Positions 11,303 through 20,847 of a DNA stretch of 64,000 nucleotides are shown piece after piece. Each line of letters begins with the position of its first letter. The first letter of the stretch is position 1. This DNA comes from Microglena sp. YARC (Eukaryota > Chlorophyta > Chlorophyceae > Chlamydomonadales > Chlamydomonadaceae). The notes under the pieces are model-generated. The model was not told the origin of the DNA and searched no databases. It was given only the letters and a program-made list of their open reading frames with translations. Location: the NCBI GenBank assembly GCA_022414725.1, contig CM039462.1, positions 58,628,195 through 58,692,194 of the forward strand. Reading direction: 5' to 3'. Both the position numbers and the translations under genes were made by a program.

Positions 11303-11540
11303 TAGGGTTATAATCATCTAGACTGCAGATCGTTGCTTTTGGGCAACGTTGGGGGTTGCAGCAGGTTGAAGAGGTTCTCGAAGATATTCCGAGTCGCCTC
11401 TGTGGTAAACCGTTCAACCGTCTGTGTCCCCATATCAGTATCAGGGGGTGGGGGGGGGTCGAGGAACTTCTCGGCGAAACGCGAGAGGTCGCTCTCTCCC
11501 AAAGCCTTGGTGGAGTCTAAGCATCAGGATGTTCCTGGAA
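11303..11540 (-). pseudogene. fossil C-terminus of a TnpB/Fanzor protein
   Basis: The minus-strand translation gives SRNILMLRLHQGFGRERPL, then AFRRE and a Pro-rich tail from a C-run. It is the same C-terminal end and 3' flank as the better fossil at 24641-25009, where it follows CGKTWDRDVNA. The nucleotide match includes GCAGATCGTTGCTTTTGGGC. No catalytic part remains. It has replaced the 3' end of the TFIIB-like gene. Confidence 0.65.
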
Positions 11541-12612
11541 GTGGTCCATCGATGCCCTGGAGGATTATGTCGCGATGTTGGTGAAGACGCTTGTAGCACT
11601 TAAGCATAGTCGATACTGACAAGTAGCATGCTTGAGCAATGTCCGCACGCGAGAGTCCGACGTTTAGTTCCAAGTTGGTCATGTACAACGCGCCAGCCGC
11701 AACGCTTGTGGGCATGAAATCGCATACCAGATCGGACTCAACGATATTGTCCACAATGTGTTGCGTGAATGCTCGCTCTATCTCGTCCATTTGCAATTTA
11801 GAACTGAACCGTCGGATGTAGTCCTCAGGACGCGACGTTGACACCTTTAGGTCGTCTACACGACTTTCGATCAACATGCACCCCCGAATAACAATTTTGC
11901 TGCTCACGCCGAAAAGTTCACCAATCTCCTTGCAGCTTCGCGGAACATGGTTTAGCTTGCACGCCATGTACATCGAACATGTGATAATAGCCTTTCGGTT
12001 GTCACCATGCGTCACCTTGACAGAGGAAGCCTTCTTGTACACCCCCTTGGCCTCTTCTAGAATGATCTGAGGGATGCCGTTCCTCAAAGCGATTGCTGCC
12101 AGCTGCTCGAATACCGAACACAGCGTCCGCTCCTTGTACGTCATCGAGTTCCAAAAATGGTACCGTTGGATATCCGTACATGACCTCTGCTTGGCCCTGC
12201 CACCCATTGCTAAGGTCGTAGTTGACGGGGTAGAGCTCTGTGCCCCGGACCCGATGACGCTACCGAGAGTTGGGATAAGACTGTTCGAAGGCGGACAGCA
12301 ACGCGTCATGTTAGGACCGGTTCCTACCCCCCCTCCGTCCGAGACGGTATCGAAGAACCGCCACTCAGCACCGTAGTCGATAATGCGGTCCACCACGCTG
12401 TGGCATTCCTGGCACGTCACCATACCATCGAGCAAAGCAATGTGTCGACTATTGCAAAAGACGCACGGCATGAATTGTTGATGAGACTGCACGATAGTAG
12501 GATCGGTATTGTTCATCCCTGCATCGGGATGCGTCTTGTTCCGAATGACAAGATCTACCCATACAGCACTGTCCACCGGGATAGTTCGCGTTTCACCCAC
12601 CGCGCGCGGCAT
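11524..12612 (-). CDS. TFIIB-like transcription initiation factor
   Basis: An N-terminal zinc ribbon has Cys at residues 50, 53, 67 and 70 (CVFCNSRH...CQEC). After a linker come two cyclin-like repeats: the first around AIALRNGIPQIILEEAKGVY...SMYMACKLNHVPRSCKEIGELFGV, the second around AAGALYMTNLELNVGLSRADIAQACYLS. TFIIB homologues recruit the viral RNA polymerase to promoters in NCLDVs. The 362-residue length fits the family. Its last codons (GPLPGTS) come from the TnpB fossil, so the original C-terminus is lost or altered. It is divergent from the RPB7-like gene across 141 bp, forming a transcription pair. Confidence 0.85.
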   Translation of the reverse strand: MPRAVGETRTIPVDSAVWVDLVIRNKTHPDAGMNNTDPTIVQSHQQFMPCVFCNSRHIALLDGMVTCQECHSVVDRIIDYGAEWRFFDTVSDGGGVGTGPNMTRCCPPSNSLIPTLGSVIGSGAQSSTPSTTTLAMGGRAKQRSCTDIQRYHFWNSMTYKERTLCSVFEQLAAIALRNGIPQIILEEAKGVYKKASSVKVTHGDNRKAIITCSMYMACKLNHVPRSCKEIGELFGVSSKIVIRGCMLIESRVDDLKVSTSRPEDYIRRFSSKLQMDEIERAFTQHIVDNIVESDLVCDFMPTSVAAGALYMTNLELNVGLSRADIAQACYLSVSTMLKCYKRLHQHRDIILQGIDGPLPGTS

Positions 12613-12753
12613 TATAAATCGGATTGAAAATGACTAACAAAATCGCTATATGTTGTAGTGTACAATGTATTGAGGCAGCTTGTTTTTATACTCGTATTTT
12701 TCATGAATAGTGTAAAGATTGCTTGTTAAATACCTTCATCACTACTTTCGGAT
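12613..12753. promoter_or_regulatory. divergent promoter between TFIIB-like and RPB7-like genes
   Basis: 141 bp of AT-rich DNA separate two genes that start outward from it. Both gene products act in transcription, so a shared promoter region is likely. I cannot assign a specific motif. Confidence 0.4.
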
Positions 12754-13611
12754 ATGGTTGGTGATGCTGCCTCCGATGAGAATGCGATCCTGGTCGTCCC
12801 TAGCGTTCTGTCGGACAACCTTCTGATACGCCCACACTGCCTGGGGAGCGACATCGACGTCCACGTCCAGGCGGAGCTGCGCAGGAAGGTCGAGGGTGTG
12901 TGCACCAGACACGGATACATCCTCGCTAACTCTACATCGATTCACAGCATCTCTGCCGCACGTCTCGAGTGCGCGTCCATGAATGGTGACGTCATATTCA
13001 GTGTGGAGTACAACGCGTTGGTATGCAACCCTCCGGTAGGGCTCAAGATAACGTTGCGTGTGTCCGACAGCAACATGTTCGATTTCTTTGCGCAAGCAGG
13101 GATACAAGCGTCAGACGGCCAGTTCACACCGCTATTGGATGCCATCCTTGTCAAGGACCAGCACGAGGGAGACCTTCTTGAGAAACTGAACGGTGTGAAG
13201 AACGGCGAGAGCGTCACGGCCGTAATCCTAGGCAAGCGATTTGAGATTGGAGACAACCGCATCTCCGTGGTAGCTCGGTTATTGGCAGACGATGATGAGT
13301 TCGCATCTTATGACGATCCGACGCAGCCCCACGTATGCTTTACGCGTGTGGTGGACTCTGTCCTTCCCGTCGCATCCCTCTCCAAGTTGAGGATCAACAA
13401 TGAACATGAAGGAGATGATTCCGAAACATATTCAGTAGTCTTCTTCGGGAAGACGAGGTCGATGATCAGAAGATTGTATCGAATGGAGTCGGCGATACAA
13501 TGCATCGACAAAAAGAAACACAAGAACCGTGAAAAAATGTGGTTGAAGAAACTCTCTCGTTCACAAGAGATTGATAAATTTATTCTGTACGTGCATATGC
13601 TTTTTGAATGA
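12754..13611 (+). CDS. RNA polymerase subunit RPB7-like
   Basis: The first ~120 residues follow the RPB7/RpoE N-terminal pattern. They comprise a strand ending LLIRPHCLG, a helix of the type VQAELRRKVEGVC, then GYILANSTSIHSIS, then NGDVIFSVEYNALVCNPPVG, and a strand leading to an OB-fold-like region (DSNMFDFFAQAG). At 285 residues it is longer than cellular RPB7 (~170); extended viral RPB7 homologues are known among NCLDVs. It would form the stalk of a viral RNA polymerase. The gene is intact and overlaps the next ORF by four bases (ATGA). Assignment is by pattern, not by search. Confidence 0.65.
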   Translation: MVGDAASDENAILVVPSVLSDNLLIRPHCLGSDIDVHVQAELRRKVEGVCTRHGYILANSTSIHSISAARLECASMNGDVIFSVEYNALVCNPPVGLKITLRVSDSNMFDFFAQAGIQASDGQFTPLLDAILVKDQHEGDLLEKLNGVKNGESVTAVILGKRFEIGDNRISVVARLLADDDEFASYDDPTQPHVCFTRVVDSVLPVASLSKLRINNEHEGDDSETYSVVFFGKTRSMIRRLYRMESAIQCIDKKKHKNREKMWLKKLSRSQEIDKFILYVHMLFE

Positions 13612-13928
13612 TCACAATGAGAATCTTACGCAAGCTTCTAAACATACAAGTTATTGTCATCATTGGGATCGTGGTCACGGCGATACTCTTCACTCACACA
13701 CTACAGAAAAAGAAGAAGGCGGAAACATCAACAGAATCTGCGCGAGATGGTGGGAAGAGCAATGTCGCTTCCACCAGCCCTTCCAAGGAGAGCGAAACTT
13801 TTGATGCTGCACCTATCAATGAGAAGGAAATATCAACAGAATCTGCGCGAGATGGTGGGAAGAGCAATGTCGCTTTCATCAGCCCTTCCAAGGAGAGCGA
13901 AACTTTTGATGCTGCACCTATCAATTAG
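13608..13928 (+). CDS. small membrane protein with a duplicated 35-residue unit
   Basis: 106 residues. An N-terminal helix (LLNIQVIVIIGIVVTAILF) is followed by two near-identical copies of a Ser/Glu-rich unit (STESARDGGKSNVA...KESETFDAAPIN). The unit duplication is visible at DNA level with a period of about 105 bp. It overlaps the stop of the RPB7-like gene by four bases, a tight spacing typical of co-oriented viral genes. Function is unknown. The stop lies right before a mobile-element end, so the C-terminus may have been cut. Confidence 0.5.
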   Translation: MITMRILRKLLNIQVIVIIGIVVTAILFTHTLQKKKKAETSTESARDGGKSNVASTSPSKESETFDAAPINEKEISTESARDGGKSNVAFISPSKESETFDAAPIN

Positions 13929-13930
13929 GC

Positions 13931-14690
13931 GGAACAGTAAAATGGTCCTAAAAAATGACCCGTCCAGCAAAGAAACCTCCTGACATGACGCATTGCACAT
14001 CAACGAAGACCCCGTGTTCTTTTGGGCCACGGTACTGGGAAAGAGCGGAAGCCTGTCCATCCATACAAGGTTGCAACTGCATCCATCGACCCAGGCGTCC
14101 GCAAAACAATGGTCACGTACTCACCAGAGAATGAGGAATCCTTCATGCTTGGTCAGGGACAGGCATCCGACCTTGTGAAACTCCTGCTGGTTCATGACAA
14201 GCTGCAGTCAAGGTTGGATACTGAGAAAACCTTACGATCAAAAGAGAGGATGAAGATAAAGAAGCAGATGATTCGCATTCGGAAGAGAATTTTTTACCTC
14301 AAGAAAGAGTTTAGGGACCAGACAACAAATTTCTTGGCCGCTCGCTACGATGTGTTGTTGGTACCTCAATTGGAGACGGCGAAGATGACAATCAGTGCTG
14401 AACGGGAGCTGACAACCAAGGTTGCCCGTCAAATGCTGACTTTGAGCCACTCTGTGCTGTTCAATTGGCTGAAGGAGAAGTGTGAAGAGTACGGGACAGT
14501 GTTCTTGCATGTGCTTGAGCATTACACAAGTCAGACATGCCCTATGTGCGGTTTCTTAAACAAGTGTGGAGAGACATACACCTGCAAGAACTGTCAATTC
14601 ACCTGCGACAGAGACATTGTGGGGGCAGCTAGCATCTTCCTGAAGGCAGTTCGAACAGAAAATCCCTGTTCGTAAAGGACAGCATCCCCG
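13931..14690 (+). pseudogene. TnpB/Fanzor-type RuvC nuclease, N-terminally truncated
   Basis: The frame is open from 13989 to 14675, with no ATG before the core (a TTG lies at 14022). SIDPGVRKTM carries the first RuvC Asp, VPQLETAKM gives the Glu, and CDRDIVGAASIF the last Asp. A CxxC...CxxC zinc ribbon (CPMCGF...CKNCQF) lies between the last two. The RuvC half is therefore complete, but the N-terminal WED/REC half is missing. TnpB and its eukaryotic/viral relatives (Fanzor) are RNA-guided DNA nucleases carried by transposons. The left flank (13931-13984, GGCGGAACAGTAAAATGG) is a mariner-type end shared with the MITE at 11064, showing what element carried it. Confidence 0.75.
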
Positions 14691-14953
14691 GGGCAGTTGA
14701 CCCCTATGATACCCCTATGGAGAATTCATTGTCTTTCTTACTACATGTCCCCCGGACCCCCGGATGTGTAATAAGAAATTCATAGGTTCGATGATACACG
14801 GGTAGCTTAAATCCAACGGAAGTTGTTGTCTCTGAAACAAATGATGTTGATGTTGGCAAGGAGGAGGATTCAAAAAGTAGATAGTACAAGTCCGATTTGA
14901 GAGTGTAAAAGAAAAGTGTTCCATTGTTCCATTATTCCATTGTTCCATATATA
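14691..14953. other. intergenic, no gene recognised
   Basis: After the TnpB stop comes GGACAGCATCCCCGGGGCAG and then AT-rich DNA with a short direct repeat (TTCCATTGTTCCATTATTCC) next to the nucleoside kinase start. It may contain the TnpB element's right end and the kinase promoter. Nothing else was seen. Confidence 0.4.
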
Positions 14954-15628
14954 ATGTATCTCATCTCCATCAAGGGGAACATCGGGTGTGGCAAGACATC
15001 CTTGTTGAATGAGATCGAGTCTCGCGTGACCGCCAGCAACTTAAAAATTCGTGTTGAGTCTGAGCCTGTGGAAGAGTGGACGAAGGATTTCACGGGTGTT
15101 TCTGGCCGGGGGTCGAAGAACATGCTTGGCGAGTTTTACAACGACAAGGAACGGAACGCGATGTCGTTCCAGATGTTCGTCCTGTACACTCGCATGAAAC
15201 AATACCGCCGTATTGCCGAAGACAACATCAATACTGTAACGGTTATTTAGAGGAGCATGGATACAGATATGAACGTTTTCGCAATGATGAACCTATCACA
15301 TGACGATTGCGCATGGCACTCGTATGTCACGTGGTATAATGAAGCGCAAAAAGCCATTGCTTTCCCATGCACGAATGTCTACCTAAAATGCAGCGCTAGC
15401 AAGTGTCTAGAACGCATCGGGGTCCGCAATAGGGACGCTGAAATCGGCGTTACCCTCGAGTACCTACAAGATGTCGAGAAAATCCACGAACAATGGTTGT
15501 TGGATTCGTCTGACGTACTCGTCGTGGACACGAACGCCGATGGCGACGATGTGATCAAACGAACGGCCGACGCGGTGTTTGAAAAAATCAGGACCATGTG
15601 CCCCATTATCGGGGCCGGTGAAGCTTGA
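14954..15628 (+). pseudogene. deoxynucleoside kinase with one in-frame TAG
   Basis: The start MYLISIKGNIGCGKTSLLNE contains the P-loop. It continues with ...SEPVEEW and ...FQMFVLYTRM, and, after the break, TDMNVFAMM, and a C-terminal lid region with YLKCSASKCLERIGVRNRDAE. This is the deoxynucleoside kinase family (dNTP salvage), common in NCLDVs. TAG at 15248-15250 sits exactly where the conserved Glu of the ERS motif is expected, and the frame continues unchanged on both sides. The break is a single G-to-T type change. Without readthrough only the P-loop third would be made. Confidence 0.85.
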
Positions 15629-15802
15629 TACATGATTCTCGAGACTCAACTGGCACAGCATCCCATGTACGCGAGGAACAACATAAAAGAAGATTGCAAA
15701 GAACAACACAATTGTGTCCGTAGAATGATATCCCCTGAAACCAGATACAGGTCCGTGTTCACTTGAAGATTTGTTAAACGAAAAAAAGAAAGAATTGTCC
15801 AT
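15464..15802 (-). CDS. small one-TM protein, uncertain
   Basis: 112 residues. The N-terminal half (15629-15802) has a hydrophobic helix (TIVLFFAIFFYVV) preceded by a SGFRGYHS peptide. The same peptide frame occurs in a decayed fragment at 44900-44935, which argues that the N-terminal half is coding. The second half overlaps the kinase gene on the other strand and may be spurious or read-through sequence. Family unknown. Confidence 0.35.
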   Translation of the reverse strand: MDNSFFFSFNKSSSEHGPVSGFRGYHSTDTIVLFFAIFFYVVPRVHGMLCQLSLENHVSSFTGPDNGAHGPDFFKHRVGRSFDHIVAIGVRVHDEYVRRIQQPLFVDFLDIL

Positions 15803-15809
15803 GCTTTTA

Positions 15810-16403
15810 TTACTCCAGTGTCTTGCGGTTCAGGTCGGGTTCGATTGTCGAGTTGTTCCAGATTGACACCTTGTACCGTGGATTGGAAGGCTCGGAACGC
15901 AGATCGTGGCTCGCGTTACGCAGACTCTGTCCCTGGGTGTTCACACCGATGTGAAAGCCAGCGTTAAGGAGGTTCACGTCGTTCACATCGCCCTGGACTG
16001 CCGGGTTAGCCTGCACCCACTTAGTGTTCGCAGCGTCACGGGGCAATAGATCCTCGGGTCTCAACCGCTCCTGAGGGAAGGTTGACCCATTGTTCGGATC
16101 GCTTGAGAAGTAAGATGAGCTCTGTTTGGTCGGTTTTGGGGGTAGGTAATATTCGTTGGAAGCGGGTTCAAGAGGCATGGGTTCGAATCGCTTCATGTCG
16201 GACGAGGAAGGAGAAATACGAGTCACGCTTCCATCCTCATGTTGCTCGAACATTTTCTTTGTGGTACCTGCAACCGGGTATTGCTGCGCAGATTTACCTT
16301 CGTCGGTGATCTTGAGGTGGTGAACATAGTAGTACCAAACGAGTCCAGCGAGAATTACAGCAGCAATTAATATTGCAATGACACGAACCTGGTCACTGTT
16401 CAT
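15810..16403 (-). CDS. conserved NCLDV anchored virion protein
   Basis: Starting at MNSDQVRVI, an N-terminal helix (VIAILIAAVILAGLVWYYYV) is followed by a Pro/Ser-rich linker and a C-terminal domain with LRPEDLLPRDAANTKW, FHIGVNTQGQSLRNAS, LRSEP and the ending STIEPDLNRKTLE. This C-terminal string of motifs is, from memory, a hallmark of a conserved virion protein of algal NCLDVs and mimivirus relatives, probably a minor capsid or membrane-linked component. I chose the second Met because the upstream 19 residues are unlike a viral N-terminus. Intact, 198 residues. Confidence 0.7.
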   Translation of the reverse strand: MNSDQVRVIAILIAAVILAGLVWYYYVHHLKITDEGKSAQQYPVAGTTKKMFEQHEDGSVTRISPSSSDMKRFEPMPLEPASNEYYLPPKPTKQSSSYFSSDPNNGSTFPQERLRPEDLLPRDAANTKWVQANPAVQGDVNDVNLLNAGFHIGVNTQGQSLRNASHDLRSEPSNPRYKVSIWNNSTIEPDLNRKTLE

Positions 16404-16471
16404 TTTTACACATATTCTTAACCGGAGAAAAAAACCTTGTGAATCAAAAGCTGCATTCACTCCAATACAAT

Positions 16472-17525
16472 TTAAAGTCGTATGCGAAGTTGGTCCAATC
16501 TTGAATCGATACCCCGCACAAGGTCATCCCTCAAATTTCGAAATAAAGTCTCCTTATCCTCGTCCATAATCTGTACACGATGAGCATCATATTTATCGAA
16601 ATTATGGTCGGAATCAGAAGCACGCATCTCTTCTTCCTCAGGAATCTCGTCCTCATGGACATCAGGAACAATTGACACATCTGTTGTGGAGGAGGGTGCA
16701 ACTGTTGCGGAGGAGGTTGCAACTGTTGCAGAGGAGGGTGCATCTATTGCATAGGCGGGTGCACCTGTTGAGGGGGGGGGGCACCTGTTGATGAGGTGGG
16801 GGCACCTGTTGAGGGGGGGGGGCAACTGTTGAGGAGGAGGGTGCAACTGTTGTGGAGGAGGGTGCATCTGTTTCGGAGGAGGGTGCAACTGTTGTGGAGG
16901 AGGGTGCAACTGTTGTGGAGGAGGGTGCATCTGTTGCGGAGGAGGGTGCATCTGTTGCGGAGGAGGGTGCATCAACATAGGTAGCCCTCCACACAGGGAG
17001 CACGTCCCCGCAAGCGAGCTTGAGGCCCATCAGTGCGATGTTGGCGGTTGCCGTGTCATTCTCCCTCAGCCCCTCCAGTATGTGCGTCCCATTACGACCG
17101 TTCAGGAATCGGAGCCTCGTGACAACGTCAGAGATCACCGTGTTATTCTTATTCGCATTCCTTGCGAACCTCACACGATGCAGCAACACCCTGTTCTCAA
17201 CATGGCATAGCTTCTGCACACCTTCTCTCAACGCGTCCTCCAAACGCATGAGAGACTCAAGTGCTGCCGCGTTGGTAACCGCAACATCAAGGTCCGCAAT
17301 CACGGCAGACGTCTTCCCCTGGATAACATATTTTTCGTGGTGCGCGCGCAGCACGGTGAATTCGACGTTCTTCACGCACAATAGGTGCAAATCGGAGGCG
17401 CCGGGAGGATCGTAGTACACGCGCACAAAGTCGTTGTCCACGGAAAATCGCATTCGCTCCTCCTCATCGTCGCAATGGTCGTACTCAATGCATCGGCTGT
17501 TCTTCGTAGCTGCATACATCATCAT
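16472..17525 (-). pseudogene. viral protein with 7-residue repeats, split by frameshift
   Basis: From ATG 17525 a ~180-residue folded N-terminal part (MMMYAATKNSRCIEYDH... to VLPVWRATYV) leads into Ala-Pro-Ser-Ser-Xaa-Thr heptads coded by 21-bp repeats. Within the repeats the frame changes at G-runs (16772-16822). The C-terminal part, with an acidic stretch (EDEIPEEEEM) and a predicted helix to 16472, is read in another frame. The two frames belong to one gene. The break may be real slippage at the nine-G tract or a sequencing error. Family not recognised. Confidence 0.6.
16680..16978 (-). repeat. 21-bp minisatellite inside a coding region
   Basis: About a dozen 21-bp units (variants of TGCAACTGTTGTGGAGGAGGG on the plus strand) code a Ser/Thr/Pro heptad on the minus strand. 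Unit variants alternate, and two G-runs interrupt the array. Confidence 0.85.
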
Positions 17526-17568
17526 GTTAATTTTAAAAAATAAATTATTAACATCAAACCAAACGAAT

Positions 17569-18453
17569 TCACGAATTGAGAAGCAAACCGCCGAACCGAC
17601 GCAAAACCAACTCGTCTCTCCTACGCAACGCAAGCAGACGTCTCTCCTCCCTGGCATTTGCTTCATCCGGCTCCAACGCATACCGCTCTAGCTCCTCCGG
17701 CGTCATTTCATGACCGACGTCCGCGGAGGCACGGTGCTTCTCGATGCTGCGCATGTCATTGAATTGAGGCTTTGTGCGCAGGATGGCCTCGGGGTCGCCT
17801 TCGATCAGCTTGGATGTCGTGTGCGCCAGAACTTAATCTGTGAAACCCAACGCACTTCTCTCGCTTGGCGCACACCCATAGTCGCTGACGCGCTCGACAC
17901 CGAGTTCAGAAAAGCCGACCGCTGTTCGTTTAGACACCAGAGACACCGCCTGGGGACAATGCGTGACGCTAAGCGCATTTTTGGCGTCGTCAATATGTTG
18001 GTTGGGTTTCTTGGGATCGTAATCGCGCATCCAGTTTGCGTAGCCGTCGTCAATGGCTGGGTCCGTGATGCGGCTTTTCTCGAAACGAGTGTTGAAGTTC
18101 GCGAGAGAAAACTTATTGGATGATCCAGGATTCCTCTTATCTTGTTGAGATTGGTTCTGAATGAATTCGGATAGCTGCTCCTTCATCTTAGAAATGGAGG
18201 ACGCCTCGTGTTCTCTAACGTCCTTCATCACCACACGGTAGGCCTCCGTCAGGGCCTGGAAGGTAGCCGTCGCTTCATCCTTGCTCAAACGGGAGCCGCA
18301 CTTGTCGGGATGAAGTTGGCGCGCAAGCATCTTGTAGTTAGCCTTGACTTGTTCAGGTAACAGAGCGGATGGTGTGTGGGGAAGGTTCAAAACGTCGTAA
18401 GGATTTAGGCAAGACCCCACCTCATCACCTTCAGCAACTTTATTCGCTACCAT
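17569..18453 (-). pseudogene. J-domain (DnaJ-like) protein with in-frame TAA
   Basis: From MVANKVAEGD, a J domain spans residues ~17-85, with HPD at 48-50 (ARQLHPDKCG). It is followed by a domain with FNTRFEKSRI...DDGYANWM. This combination of J domain plus an NxRFE...DGYxxWM segment is, to my memory, shared by NCLDV homologues. TAA at 17833-17835 interrupts it after SALGFTD. The same frame continues with VLAHTTSKLI to a natural stop at 17569, so the gene has one nonsense change (an aromatic residue is expected there). A J-protein would stimulate Hsp70; a viral role in assembly is inferred. Confidence 0.75.
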
Positions 18454-18617
18454 ACTGATTGTTTGATGATGATACCACAAATTACATTGGCATCATTTTA
18501 AAAAAACAAATAAAAAACCGAGTATTTCTTCACTGAGGTACACTCAACTGAACATACAAATATTTTTGGGACATTCAGGAGATTGACACAAGGCATGTAA
18601 AGACACAGAAATTACAG

Positions 18618-18642
18618 AATGGGCGTTCCTGCCTCCCGGCGG
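18618..18642 (+). repeat. solo terminal repeat of the large TIR transposon family
   Basis: AATGGGCGTTCCTGCCTCC, then CGGCGGATTTT, is nearly the TIR of the 14-kb transposon (28688) and of the MITE at 47677. No opposite end was found, so this is a truncated copy. Confidence 0.6.
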
Positions 18643-18713
18643 ATTTTGACTGGTTGCGAAACATGGTATAGAGCGGAATTGTAATTCCTACAATCGGAGA
18701 CGCAATTTCTAGC

Positions 18714-18850
18714 TGTACACCAAAGGAGATCCACTGCATCCACTGCAAAAGCAGTCACAGCGGAGCGCCACGCCAACAGAGCGGCGGAAGGCTCCAATGC
18801 AGGAAGACTTGGGACCGCGACATGAACGCTTCCAGGAACATTACACTGGT
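18714..18850 (+). pseudogene. fossil TnpB/Fanzor zinc ribbon and C-terminus
   Basis: The plus strand reads IHCIHCKSSHSGAP and later LQCRKTWDRDMNASRNI: the CxxC zinc ribbon followed by the last RuvC Asp in WDRDxNAxxN. Only the C-terminal tip remains. It is closely related to the fossil at 24900-25009, with which it shares nearly identical DNA. Just upstream, 18686-18716 holds two abutting mariner-type ends (TACAATCGGAGACGCAATTT and TAGCTGTA). Confidence 0.7.
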
Positions 18851-19361
18851 TCCGTGGAGTCGGGGGACCGCGACAAAGCGTCGTGCACCACCGCGTTGAA
18901 GTCCACGTACACGTGGGAGAAAAGCGATGCAGAGATTGGGGCCAATGAGACAACGTTACAAATATAATGAGTAAACACGGACATCAATGCGCGGACACAA
19001 TTAAAATAGCTGCAGGGGCTTTGGAATTGTCCCTGGCTTAAACGCCACTACTAAAATTTATGCCTTGAAATGTTCCGCCGACTGTAGGAAGTTGTATGAA
19101 CCAGAGAATTGGTTGATGGTGTAGATCACGCCCCTCCATTTTCCAGACGACGTAAAGTTCTTTTATCGGTTCGTTCGATATTGTCCATAGTGATTGGGCA
19201 TTTCTTCCGAGGTGCAGGCGGGCATACGGGCTTCTTGGGGGATTGAGGGGGGGTTGAATACATGTTTGTTTTTTAGTAGTTTTTGTAATGTACGGTGTTT
19301 TTGTTTTCCTGTTTACACCAATTTTCTTTCATCTACACTCGACGGAAAATACATACTGATA
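18851..19361. other. non-coding, transposon debris
   Basis: No supported gene is present. A solo mariner-type right end (TGTTCCGCCGACTGTA) lies at about 19070-19086. The rest is unassigned. Confidence 0.45.
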
Positions 19362-19465
19362 CAGTCGGAGACGCAATTTGTGGGACGCCCTACCGGTGAC
19401 CCTTGAACCCAATGCAGTTTTTTCGAGTATAAAAAGGTGTGTCCCACTTTATTCGAGAACAACTG
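19362..19465. mobile_element. 104-bp MITE at the kinase promoter
   Basis: Left end CAGTCGGAGACGCAATTTG followed by TGGGACGCC; right end on the minus strand CAGTTGTTCTCGAATAAAG followed by TGGGACACACC; TA on both sides. It lies 38 bp before the kinase ATG, so it has replaced or supplies promoter sequence. Confidence 0.65.
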
Positions 19466-19503
19466 TAAAGTATGTGTCGTCACTTTACTTCATAACAATT
19501 GTA

Positions 19504-20847
19504 ATGCTTACACAATACAATGTCGGTCCCCTACTAGGATCAGGAGCATACGGCAATGTCTATGCAGCCGAGGGTGGACCATGGAACAAAGAGCTTGCCA
19601 TCAAGCACATTGTGTACGACACTAGAACCACCTCCCGGAATTACTGTAAGCATTACTCTGCCTCCTGCAAGAGAATCATCCGAGAGCTGACGCTTCACGC
19701 GCTCGTGCAGTCCGTGTACCCCGGGACGCTTGCCACACTGCGCAACGTCGTCAACCGCCCTTCGGACGAACAGAAACTCCGGCAAGACATCTTCATCGTC
19801 ATGGATCGCTACGAGATGGATCTTAGCAAATACGGTGCCATTATGCGACATCAAAACCCGTCATGCCACAACTTGAGTAATCGTGTGGCCAAGAAGGTCG
19901 TGCGTTGCGTCCTGAACCTGCACGCCGTCAAGGTGTTGCACCGAGATATCAAGCCCCATAACATCTTGCTCAACATATCGTCGGACTTCGATGTCGTTCT
20001 GTGCGACTTGGGTATGGCACGGCAGATGACGGAGGACCCCGGCGACGCCATCATGTGGACCGATTACGTTACCTCGCTTTGGTACCGGGCTCCGGAGATT
20101 ATGGACATGTTCGAGCTTGGGCTCTATAGCAAGTCCTGCGATGCGTGGAGTCTCGGATGCGTCCTCTTCGAAATCGCCACAGGCGGCGATGTGCTCTTCA
20201 TTGGGACCTCCGAAGCGCACTTGCTAGTGGAGATAATTGAATTGATAGGGGAGCCCCCCGAGAGTTTCCTAAGAAGGTTCACGTACCGCACTGTTTATTA
20301 CGAGGACGCGTGCAAAGAGGTAGAAAAAGTGAATCGGAGCATTATGTCTCGCAGGCGCGATGAGAAACAGATTGATGGGCAGAGTAGCGCGCACACACAA
20401 AAACTGTCGATTTGACTACTGATCGAGCAGAAGTGCAAGTGGGATGATGTGGTGGAACGCGAGGCCATTTGCTCCCTGATAGAGGACCTCGTCTCATGGG
20501 ATCCGGAACGGCGAACGGAAGCTCTGAGGTTCAAAGGCGAAACCTTCTCTGCCAAGGAAGGCGGAGGGAATCCCGTATCGCGTGTGATGTCCATGCTAGT
20601 CAGCGACTCCAAAAGCCAACGCATGTTCGAGGAAATCTTTGTGACCCAGAAAAAGGCTCGGGAATTGGTGAGCATTGCGTGCATCCAAGTAAACAAAAAT
20701 CTACGTCGGGCGTCGGGGTTCAATGTGGAGGATGAGGACACTGGGTACTCTGGAACAGAAGTTGACGAGGTTTCATTATTCGAGACGAACCCTCCCGGAA
20801 ACTTGATTCATCATGGCGATGAAACGGTCAAGTCCGAAAGAGAATGA
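19504..20847 (+). pseudogene. CDK-like Ser/Thr protein kinase with in-frame TGA
   Basis: The start MLTQYNVGPL leads directly into the glycine loop GSGAYGNVY, then the Lys of AIKHI, HRDIKPHNILL (catalytic loop), DLGMAR (DLG for DFG) and TSLWYRAPEIM (CMGC/CDK-type activation segment). The kinase core continues past IELIGEPPESF. TGA at 20413-20415 stops the frame. The same frame then reads LLIEQKCKWDDVV and the C-lobe end (LIEDLVSWDPERR), followed by a ~100-residue tail to 20847. It is thus a single nonsense mutation near the C-lobe. The tail overlaps the 3' end of MutS on the other strand by ~37 bp. Confidence 0.85.

Noticed and set aside
12742..13107. Minus-strand ORF opposite the RPB7-like gene
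   Set aside because: Shadow frame; the plus strand has the family pattern and a consistent start.
14954..15628. Two separate small genes in place of the nucleoside kinase
   Set aside because: Both parts are in one frame, separated only by TAG at the ERS Glu position; together they have the length and motifs of one kinase.
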